Below, in pieces: positions 55,575-64,000 of a stretch of 64,000 bases of DNA (the stretch's first letter is position 1; each line of letters opens with the position of its first letter). A program made the translations under genes and the position numbers. The DNA comes from Pascua guehoae (lineage: Eukaryota; Basidiomycota; Tremellomycetes; Trichosporonales; Trichosporonaceae). The DNA is taken from contig BCJX01000017.1 in the NCBI GenBank assembly GCA_001600415.1, positions 344,514 through 408,513 of the forward strand. The letters run 5' to 3'. The notes beneath the pieces are model-generated. The model had not been told where the DNA came from, searched no databases, and saw nothing but the letters and a program-made list of their open reading frames with translations.

Positions 55575-58104
55575 CTAGTCGAGGCTCTTCAGCGTCCGGG
55601 ACCAGTTGGCGACCTTACGGTGCGCCATGACCTTGTCGGCCTGGAACCCAATCACCTCGAGTCCTTCGAGCGACGTCGCACGCGACAGGGCGACATAGGC
55701 TGCAAGTCAGTACGTGGTCCGGAAACCGCAGCTGGCAAGAGGCAGCTGTGCACCACCGAACCCACCTTGGCCCTTCTCAAACACCTTGCTGAGATTAACC
55801 TTGACGCGGTCAAGTGCTGTCGTGTCAGTTACGCTATCCAGCTTGAAAACGAGAGCGCTATCAGGTAACGGCCGACAAGAGTACCATTCAGATCACGATG
55901 ACTCTGTCAGCTCTCGCCTGGACTCACTCTGTCCTTGTGCCTTGTGGATGGACATTGCCCACGCCAGAATGAGTGGGAGTTGAGTCCTCGACACCTGGAC
56001 CTCGCCGTTCGGGAGCTCGGTTTTGAACGAGTCAAATTCGACCAGCATGTCACGACTGTGGCCGCCGGGCACCGAGAACCGAACAACCGGCAGCGGATTG
56101 CCCTCTTTGTGTCCCTTGGCGCGAAGCGACTCGAGCATCCTTTCCTTCTTGTCCTCGGCCAGATCACTGCCCTTGATGTCCTCGAACAGGCCGTTCTCAC
56201 GCCACCGCCCGTGCTCGTTGACGACATACTCGTGCTTGTGCACAAAGCCAATGACCTTGCCCATACTGCCGTTGACGAGCGTCTCGTCGACATTCTTGAT
56301 GAGCATGACCTGGGCGCCAACATGGAGTTTCAGCTTACGCGGAGCCATAAAGTTGGCAAGCATCTTGTCGCGCTGCATTTGGTCGGTAATGGCACCACCG
56401 TCGATAGCATCGTATGTCCAACCTTCCGTATTCAACTCGTTCAGGCGAAGTGTATTCGCGCTGTCGACGCTTTGGCGAAGAGGAAAGAGCTCGGTGGCGG
56501 CGATACCATCGTCGTAGACGAGGGGGCGCGACAGGGCCTTGAACTGTGCGATGGAGGCTGCCGAAAGCCGGCCAAACCGCATTTCGTTGAGCATGTCGAC
56601 AAACCCTGCGAGTTAGATGCGACAGTAACAGACAACTCACGTTCGTCCTTCTGTCGGAACACCTTTGTCAGGTTGACCGACAGGTTGATGGTCTCCTCCC
56701 ACGTCTGGGCCTCAAAGCAAAACTTGGGCTCGGCGCCGCCCTTGGTCACAGGTGGCAGCTGGAAAAAGTCGCCAGTGACAATGATCTGCATGCCTCCAAA
56801 GGGCGTTCCAGGACGTTTGCGCATCATCTGGCCAATCTTGTTGAGCTTGTCAAAGAGCGCACCGTCGACCATCGAGACTGACGGGTTAGCCAAGAAGAAA
56901 AGTCGAACCCACCCTCATCGATGATCAGAACCTTCGTCCTGGTCCACCGAGACGCCGCCTTCTTGTTGCGCTTAATCTTCATCACGAGGGTAGGCGCATC
57001 CTCGAGAGCGAGACCCACTCCGCCAAAAGAGTGGAGCGTGACACCGCCAATGTTGCACGCCGCAATACCAGTCGAAGCGGTTACAGCCACGGCGTCGGGG
57101 CTCTTCGAGTGCTTGCGTTGGAGAGCCTTGATAATCTCACGCAGGAGAACAGACTTGCCGGTACCTGTATGGGTCAGACTGACCAAGATCGCCTGCCACC
57201 CACCAGCACTTCCAGTGAAGAAGATGTTCTTGTTTTCGTTAACGACCAGCTGGAGCACCTTTTGCTGCTCGGAACTCAGAATGAGCTTTTGCTTGATGCT
57301 AACGGTGGGGATGACCGATTTCTTCTTTCCCGTGCTCCCGTTAGAGCTCGAGCGTGAGTTGCCGCCAGTCTCCATCACCTTCTTTGCTGTGCTTCTCAGT
57401 CAGGCGAGCTGGAGTAGATGACGGTTGGAAGAGGAAACGCACGTAAAATCTTCCTCCCAAGGAAGGTGCCTCTTCTTTGAGAGTGGCAACTCGGGCAATG
57501 GTTCCGATGGAGCTGGCGCTAAGGCCAATGCGCGCAAGGGAAGGTTTGCAGAGTTTGAACTTGAAGAGGATGTCGAGGGAAGGGAGGTAGGGATGGGGCC
57601 GTACGATGTCCGTGACGAGCGAGAAGCCGATGACAGTGACCCCGATGATCGCGACGCTGCAGACGTCGAGCTCGTCGAGGTTGATGCCGATGGGTTCGTC
57701 GACAGGGCGGCAAAGATGGCGCGCCGGCGGCGTGCGGCAGGTGTGTCATCGTCCATGCTGGTCGTTGCTGCCGGGGGAGGAGCGATTTTGCGCTTGACCC
57801 TGTCCGTGTTAGCTTAGAATGACGAGTTGTGTAATGGGCAAGTGTGTGTGTTTTGACTGATGCACAACTGTACACGCGACCATGGTGTCCTGTACAGGCA
57901 TATCCGAGCGCGTCGCGGGCGCGTAGGACCGGGGATGGACACTCACCGTTCAGGGCTGGGTGACCATTCAATCTCGTGTGCAGAACTCGATGGCTGTGCA
58001 GGTTGCTGCTGGACGTCTTGGTCTGCCCACTCGCGCTTGAAAGAGTTTACTCGTGAGACTGCACTGCGATTTGACGATGAGGCAGAGGTGACGAGTGAAG
58101 GCAT
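55575..58104 (-). CDS. PIF1: PIF1-family 5'-3' DNA helicase
   Basis: Superfamily 1B helicase acting in mitochondrial DNA maintenance, telomerase removal and G-quadruplex unwinding. Eight exons: 58104-57947, 57799-57443, 57391-57204, 57164-56913, 56877-56641, 56605-55928, 55816-55766 and 55699-55575; 681 aa. After a Ser-rich N-terminus of about 180 residues come [20 protein letters not shown], Walker A GSAGTGKS (about 231-238), [25 protein letters not shown], Walker [29 protein letters not shown]-type core [16 protein letters not shown], and [14 protein letters not shown] near the end. The 39-nt intron 57165-57203 splits Walker A in frame. Exon 3's acceptor (CTGACTGAGAAG) is the least certain junction. 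PIF1 and RPF1 diverge from a 364-bp promoter. Confidence 0.94.
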
Positions 58105-58468
58105 GATGATGGAGAGGGAACAAGGGGAAGGAAGGAAGGCGAGTGATAAAGATGGAACTTGGCTTGGTGGTGGTGGTGGTGGTTGTTGAAACACGGCTAC
58201 GCACACACGTCCCAAATTGATTGTCTGGTCGTCGACTGGTTGACGCGACTGCTCTTGACCCTGAAACTAGGTTTGTTGTTGTCAATATACACCCACGTGG
58301 CAAATTAGTCATACGTGTCATTTACGGGATGAAGATTGATACGTGCCTGGCTTCCCAAGATTTCGAGCGAGCGGCAACTCTACGGCGACAACCCCCTCCC
58401 ACATCCCACAACATCTACCAGCTCGGTCACTTGTACTGCAACCTACCCCACAGCCAACAGTACGCACC
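58105..58468. promoter_or_regulatory. Divergent PIF1/RPF1 promoter region
   Basis: 364 bases between start codons. A GGTGGTGGTGGTGGTTGTTG stretch at about 58164-58185 lies in the PIF1 leader. No clear TATA box. Confidence 0.5.
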
Positions 58469-60052
58469 ATGGGACGCGACAAGAAGATTGCAAACGCGGT
58501 CAAGCGCTCGTCAGAGCACCGCAAGTCGCGCCGCGAAAAGGAGCAGGTCAAGCTCAAGCGCCGCATGGCGATCCGCAAGGCGGAGAAGGGCGAGGGCGGC
58601 GAGGAGCTCAAGAAGGTGGGGTTCTGAATGCTCTATTGTTCTGACCCAACAGGCGCGCCTGGCAAAGAACATTCCGACGACCATTGACAACTCGCGTATC
58701 TACGACTCGTCGTCGTACCTCACTGCGGACCCGGCACTGCTGCGGGCTGCCGAGGAGCGCGCGGCCGAGGCATCGCGCCTGGTGAACCAGCCCGAAGGCG
58801 ATGAGGACGAGGACATGGATGAGGACGAAGAGGAAGAGGACGAGGACGAGGAACCCGAGGCTGGTCCCTCACGCGCAAGGGGAAAGGCCGTTGCGACTGC
58901 CGATGGTGACGCCGAGGAAGACGAGGACGAGGAGGGTGACGAGGAAGAAGATGAGGCTGAGGACGAGGAAGAAGAGCAACAACAAGCTCCTCCCCCCTCG
59001 GCACCGCCTAGGATCCTCCTCACTACGTCCCCCGGGCCTTCCAAGCCAACATACGCGTTCTGCGACGACCTGAGGAGTGTGTTCCCCGGCGGCGAGTTCT
59101 TCAAGCGGCCCAAGGGACGCGGGTATGAGCTCGGCCGTGTCGCGCGCTGGGGTGCAAAGCGCGGGTACAACGTGGTCGTCGTCGTCAACGAGAACCACAA
59201 GAAGCCTAGTGAGTCGAGAGCGCTCTCACAGCGTACTCTATAAAATACGGAGGATTGACCGTAGACGCCATCACTGTCATCCAGCTGCCTGCCGGCCCAA
59301 CCGCCTACTTCAAGCTCAGCAGTGTGCAGCTCGGGTCTGAGATCTACGTGAGTCTGCTTTAATTACGTGCAGGGCGATAAGCTGACTCTCCCAGGGACAT
59401 GCACGCCCCACTGCCCACTCTCGTGCGTTGACCGAACCACCTGACCCTCACAGTGCGCTGACATTGCAGCCGAGCTCATTCTGAACGGCTTCACCACACT
59501 GCTGGGTAACGCCGTCGGTCGGCTGTTTGGCTCGCTCTTCCCGCCCCTCCCAATGTTCCGTGGCCGACAGGTCGTGACGCTGCACAACCAGCGCGACTTC
59601 CTCTTCTTCAGGCGACACCGGTGGGTAAAAAGATGTCGTTATCCTCTAACCCAACAGTTACGCATTCACGTCGCCAACATCTGCCAAGTTGCAGGAGATC
59701 GGGCCGCGGTTCACGCTCAAGCTGCGGTGGATGCGCAAGGGTCTCCCAGCAGTCAAGGCGGGTGACGGCCGCATGCCCGGTGGTGGCGACAAGGCCGACG
59801 GCGAAGAATACGCCATTGACGACGACGACAGCGACGCCGAGGAGCAGGAGAAGATGGACGAGGACGAGGCCGCCGCAGAGATGGCAGAGGGCAAGCCAAA
59901 CCCCAACATTACACCCAGTGGACAGGCCATCCCCGCGCTCGACGAGGAACAGGAGTACGAGTGGAAGTGGAAGGTAGGTCAAAGGGGTGCGATCGTCGTA
60001 CTGACATTCCCAGCCCAAGATGGAGGTGTCGCGGAGGACTTTCTTCTTGTAG
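58469..60052 (+). CDS. RPF1: Ribosome production factor 1 (Brix domain, 60S biogenesis)
   Basis: Nucleolar Brix-family protein required for 27S pre-rRNA processing and 60S assembly. Seven exons: 58469-58615, 58653-59208, 59265-59347, 59395-59422, 59470-59620, 59658-59973 and 60014-60052; 439 aa. The N-terminus is basic ([20 protein letters not shown]). A long acidic stretch follows (about residues 95-160). The Brix domain has [88 protein letters not shown] and [21 protein letters not shown] second acidic insert lies near residue 370. The end [14 protein letters not shown] is characteristic of Rpf1. Exon 4 is only 28 nt. Confidence 0.95.
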
Positions 60053-60220
60053 ACTTGTGCGGTTCTGCATCGTATACCCGCCGGTGGCTCGGCATACATA
60101 CACTCCATGTATCTACATTTTACCATTTCAGCGGGTGCACCGGGATGGAGGTGCCCGCGGCCCGTTCCAACTGTCGCTCCCAAGAACCAGCTCTTCGTTC
60201 TGTGGCAAGTGCTCTAAAGG

Positions 60221-61526
60221 CTAATACGCGCCATCCGTAAAATCGAGCACTGTGACGCCCTCAACGCCGTACGCCTTGATCTCGTCCTACATGTCAGCTC
60301 TAGCCGTGGACCGAACATGACCAGGAGGTCAATGAGAACGAGACGGCCAGCACCCCATTCAGACGTGTGCAGTCTGGGAAAAGGGACACCTTCCGCGATC
60401 CCAGGATGTGGACCTCTGGGTAACTTCGCGAGTGGCTGCCAAGTCGCGGCAGAAGCGCGCATTAAAACGTCTGCCGGAGCGCTCGTTATGTGTCGACAAA
60501 TGGTAGGTCGCACACAGGAGAGCTCTCACACGGGAGCTCTCAAAGTATACTCCCAGATGTGGTCTTCCCTCCCAGATGGCCCTCTCTCCCAGATGTGGCC
60601 CTCTCTCCCAGATGTGGCCCTCTCCGAGACGGTGTCCCATGGTACCCAGATCCTAAATCTCACCTTGAAAGCGTTGTGCGCCTCATCCTGCTCGACATAA
60701 TAATCGCGGTCGTCGTTATTCTTCACGTCAGCAGGGTATCGCAAGGCCATCCACAACTGTTGCAGTGCAGCGAATCTGTCGCCGTAGCACGTCGCTGCAG
60801 CGCCTCAAACCAGTATACGGTCGTACGGGCTACACGAGCTCTGGCTCCAGGCATCACAGAACCGCCAACCCATGCCCCGCCGAAGGGCGACATGCCCACA
60901 CATGTCGAAGAACGCGGCCGTTCTCGTCGACCCACCCACTGCTCGTCCCCCACTGCTCGTCCCCCACTGCTCGTCCCCCACGGCTCGTCCCCCACTGCTC
61001 GTCTCCCATTGCTCGCCCCCCACGGCTCGGACCACGTCGACTCACCTCAAACTCGACAATGAACACGACCTGGCGGCCGGCATCAAAGCCCTCGGTGCTC
61101 GTCTGCCGCCCGCCCGTAATGGAGCGGATATACTGCCTGCCTCCGCGCTTGCAGTTGCGTTCGAGCGCGAGCATCGAGGGTGTGAGGTCGCCGACGTGCT
61201 CGGGCGCGAGCTTGAATGCGACTGCGGTGTTAGGAATGTGTGCACGGGGGAGATGTAGCATTGCGGGAGGTTGCGCGGAACTTTATGCAGCACGAGGCGG
61301 ATGAGGCGCAGGCGATGGGGCGTGCAACATGGCGGCGCAAGACAAAGACGACGGGATAATGCTTACCGACGTGGAAAACGGGCATGCTATCTGATGGTGG
61401 TGATCCGCCGCTGTCCAAGGCGCGCTGGGTGGAAAAGAGGACAAAGGCGGCAAACAAGAGGCCGCAGGCAAAGAGGACGAGTCTGTAGGTTGCCCTCATG
61501 TCGAGATTGTGGGTCGGCGGGGTCAT
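60221..61526 (-). CDS. Uncharacterised membrane-anchored protein, exon structure partly unresolved
   Basis: Supported exons: 61526-61367, 61221-61046, 60794-60664 and final 60286-60221, with a probable small exon near 60373-60322. Exon 1 has a signal-anchor or signal peptide (LVLFACGLLFAAFVLF) after about 14 residues. Exon 2 gives VAFKLAPEHVGDLTPSMLAL, then GGRQYIRSITGGRQTSTEGF and QVVFIVEFE. The third block is CYGDRFAALQQLWMALRYPA, then YYVEQDEAHNAFK. The end is DEIKAYGVEGVTVLDFTDGA followed by Y and stop. No family is recognised. Phases show that at least one further exon must lie in 60795-61045, which also holds a 14-bp minisatellite. Another minisatellite lies between the third block and the end. 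The protein would be a type II or secreted protein of about 200 residues. Confidence 0.5.
60553..60624 (+). repeat. 19-bp minisatellite in an intron of the uncharacterised minus-strand gene
   Basis: Three to four copies of CCCAGATGTGGCCCTCTCT, with one shortened copy. Confidence 0.8.
60944..61028 (+). repeat. 14-bp minisatellite in an intron of the uncharacterised minus-strand gene
   Basis: About six copies of CACTGCTCGTCCCC with variants (CACGGCTCGTCCCC, CATTGCTCGCCCCC). Confidence 0.8.
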
Positions 61527-61849
61527 GGTCGGCGCGTATCGTCGTCGTGCGGCCAAGTCCGTCTTGCAGAGCAGCCAACTGTTCTTCTTCTGCTGATGCA
61601 AGCAACCAAGGTACAGGCGGATATACAGTACAGGATGTAGCGTCAGACGTACTGGAGGACACGCAGGGGGGATGTGTGGCATCGTGCCTGAACCACGTGG
61701 TGAGCCGACCGATCCGACCTCGTTCTGAAGTTGAGACAAGCCCCGACAAGTCGACAGGTCGACACCGACAACCCGTGTCTTGCCGCGTCTTGACACTCGA
61801 CCACACTTGCTCTCGGTCTCGGTCTTGGTCCACCCCAGCCCGTATTACA
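61527..61849. promoter_or_regulatory. Divergent promoter region, uncharacterised membrane gene and GPI11
   Basis: 323 bases between start codons; no clear core element. Confidence 0.45.
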
Positions 61850-63843
61850 ATGTCGACCGCCCCAGCACCAGCACCAGCACCCGCGGCGGCTGCGGCCCCG
61901 GCGCCCGCACCGCACTTCCCCCTCAAGGAATACTTTACGCAGCTCGCCTACCTGTCGCTCCTGCTGCCTCCGTGTGTGGTGCTCCTCCCGCGCTCGTCCG
62001 AGTGGATTGTCCCGTCTGCTGCGCCCGTGCAGCGCACGTCGTTGGATCGGCCGGAGCACCCGTTGCTCACGTCGATTACGGCGAGCCCGACGGGGACGGC
62101 GGCGTGGGCTGCGGCGGGCATCGCGCTCGTCATGGGCTGGTGGGGGGGGAAGATGGCAAAGTGGTGGGGGAGGAAGAAGGTGAGTTTGGGGTGGGGGGCC
62201 TTGGTTTTTAGAGGGTGGGGTAGGGGATTTTGACCCGGGGGGGATGAGGCTGGAGGGCGGAAGGGGAGACGAGGAGGAGGCGACGGGGAACTGTCATGGT
62301 TGGGGAATGGGAGACGGCAAGGGAGCGGGCAAGCACGTAGCCTGGAGGCCGTGGCTGGATGGAGAGAAAGAGATGGAACGGCGAGGCTGTGAATGGTTGG
62401 GGGGTTAGAGGATAGGGAGTCCTGGGAGGCTATGAGAAAGTACAGAAGGCAGAGAGGGCGAGAGCGGAGAGATTCCTGTGGTGCGGTGGCTCCCAGTGGG
62501 GACAATGAGTTGCAGTGTATGGGTGTTGAAGACCACGACAAGCTCGCACGGCGAGGTCACGTCACGGATCCAGGCTTGCTCTGAAGGTCGTTGGTTATGC
62601 TCTTCTGCATTGATTCGTCCCACCAATGCCCCGCTCTTTTCGACAACTGGCGTTCCCTACTACTTGTGCTCTCCGTAACCTCGAGACATTCACAGGCCAC
62701 TCGTGAACTCCTCCCTCCAACAACAACAACACACACCCGCCTTTGCTTCCTGAGCCGTCTAACCGCCGCCCCGACTAACACACAGGACTCGCGCGCCGCC
62801 ATCCTCGCCACCCTCGGCACGACGGCCCTCTTCCAGGTCGTCCTCTCCCTACTCGGCGCCCGCTTCGCCTCGCTCCGCACCCTCCTGCTCGCCGCCGCCC
62901 TCGCGTGCTTTACGGCCTACCCCGTCGCAGCGACCGTGGGCATTCCGAGCATCCACGACGACGGCATCGCGGGCCGGTTCCTCCTCACCCGCCTCCTCTG
63001 TAGCTGGGACGCCGAGAACTCGCGCGAGCGCGCACTCGCGTACCCCGTCGCGGGGACCTTGATTGGGGCGTGGGTTGGCGCGGTGCCGATTCTGCTCGAC
63101 TGGGACAGGCCGTGGCAGGTGAGTTTGGGGGATCTGTGGGGCGGTAGGAGATCGGGCGGTGTCCAAATGTTGCCATCGAGAGTTGGCAGCGGGGGCGGTG
63201 GTTGCAGGAACGACAAGGGGTGACCAGGGGAGGACAAGTGGGACCACATCCAGCGGCAATGTGTGCTGGTTTGGGATGAGTGTTCATTCTTGTCTTCACA
63301 TCTGTATCCTGTGTTCGGGAACGAGCGCGTCCGCATGCCTCCTACTACCACTACAGCGCCTTTGAGCTGGTGGGCATGGACACGGCCAGTAGCAGCATGG
63401 TTGGAGCTGGGTCAGCGCCATTCTCTCGTCCTGTCTGTCTCCCATGCTCGTGAGGGCAAGTGGCCAAGCTGTATCTCCACACTACCGTAAACTAGCAGAC
63501 AGCCCACCATCGGCCGCTCGTACGCTTGATCCAGCGACCGTCCCTGTCCTCCCCGTCTTGTCCAGAATGAGCAGGCCGGCATGGCCTCAATCTCTCCCGC
63601 TCCCACTCCTTAAACTGGACAACCCTAACATGGACACCCCCCCCCAACTCCCTCAACCCCCCCAACCACCACTAACACCAGGCCTTCCCGCTCACACCCC
63701 TCGTCGGCGCCCTCCTCGGCTTCCTTGCAGGCAACTACGTCTCGTACGCAGCCAGCGCCCTCGAGTCGCTCCGCCAACAGGTCGCAGCCGAGCAGGCTGC
63801 GAATGTAAAGCCGGCGCCCAAGAAGCGCAAGGGGAGGAAGTAG
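61850..63843 (+). CDS. GPI11: GPI-anchor biosynthesis protein PIG-F (Gpi11)
   Basis: ER membrane protein that stabilises the ethanolamine-phosphate transferases adding EtN-P to the GPI core. Three exons: 61850-62179, 62786-63118 and 63682-63843; 274 aa. The N-terminus is Ala/Pro-rich (STAPAPAPAPAAAAAPAPAP). Hydrophobic helices follow (FTQLAYLSLLLPPCVVLL; ILATLGTTALFQVVLSLLGA; LLLAAALACFTAYPVA). The family signature is AYPVAGTLIGAWVGAVPILL then DWDRPWQ, joined by splicing to AFPLTPLVGALLAGFLAGNY. The C-terminus is basic (KPAPKKRKGRK), possibly an ER-retention type tail. Both introns are long (606 and 563 bases) compared with the window norm. Confidence 0.92.
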
Positions 63844-64000
63844 GCGCGTGTGTAGCCGAAGGCCGCAGGCTGCAGGCTGGATGCAGGAAGCCGCAGGCTG
63901 CGTCCGTGGCCGTGGATGAGTCCGAGCCCGAGCCGCTGTCGTCGTTCCCAGAGCCGGCCGGGGCCGAGGCTATGCTCGAGGTATCCTGCCGTGCCGTGGT
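63844..64000. other. Edge sequence, possible neighbouring gene
   Basis: Short repeats of AAGCCGCAGGCTGC type at 63860-63900. The remainder is open in frame on both strands: acidic DESEPEPLSSFPEPAG on plus, Ser/Gly-rich on minus. It may be the edge of a neighbouring coding region, but the strand cannot be decided. Confidence 0.3.

Noticed and set aside
44372..64000. Possible biosynthetic or defence gene cluster
   Set aside because: Neighbouring genes are unrelated housekeeping genes on mixed strands; no backbone enzymes, recombinases or toxin-like pairs.

Overview
This 64-kb window looks like nuclear DNA of a basidiomycete yeast, most likely a tremellomycete of the Trichosporonales/Cryptococcus type. 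That placement is inference. The evidence is GC-rich coding sequence, C-ending codons, almost every gene split by short introns (about 40-110 bases, GTGAGT/GTAAGT-type donors, CTGAC/CTAAC branch sites), tRNA genes with introns, and a single-copy eukaryotic gene set. There is no sign of operons, phage or CRISPR. Two runs of N (4777-5571 and 36807-36846) are assembly gaps.

Layout, left to right: C-terminal part of SPT5 (+); a small signal-peptide/single-TM protein (-); tRNA-Arg(ACG) with intron (-); a Gfo/Idh/MocA dehydrogenase (-) broken by the 795-base gap; a 2.2-kb gene-free stretch; a 109-aa unknown (+); PEX12 (-) and URA3 (+) diverging from one promoter; UFD1 (-); a three-RRM RNA-binding protein (+); a NUP53/NUP35-type nucleoporin (-); an F-box-like protein (+); an AN1 zinc-finger/APH-kinase-like protein (+) with an apparent 1-base frameshift. 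An 8.1-kb gene desert (24.4-32.5 kb) follows, holding four copies of a short inverted-repeat element family and many minisatellites, and ending in a 76-base poly-C tract. Then come MTD1 (+); RSM24/mS35 (+); a DUF4112 membrane protein (-); eIF3e/INT6 (-); an amino-acid permease (-); a 5.7-kb gene-poor stretch with tRNA-Asp(GTC) (-); a membrane protein with a beta-repeat ectodomain (-); PIF1 helicase (-); RPF1 (+); an uncharacterised membrane protein with repeat-filled introns (-); and GPI11/PIG-F (+).

The genes are mostly unrelated housekeeping functions: transcription elongation, peroxisome import, pyrimidine and folate metabolism, ubiquitin/Cdc48 pathway, nuclear pore, mitochondrial and cytosolic translation, amino-acid uptake, DNA maintenance, ribosome biogenesis and GPI anchors. 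No multigene system or biosynthetic cluster is evident. I rebuilt exon structures by hand, checking phase, splice signals and conserved protein motifs across each junction. They are consistent but have not been checked against transcripts.

The most interesting items are the TIR-element family, the frameshifted AN1/APH gene, a GC-AG intron in eIF3e, a 6-nt tRNA-Asp intron, an in-frame intron that splits the Walker A motif of PIF1, and minisatellites sitting inside introns. I did not find a convincing previously undescribed biological system.
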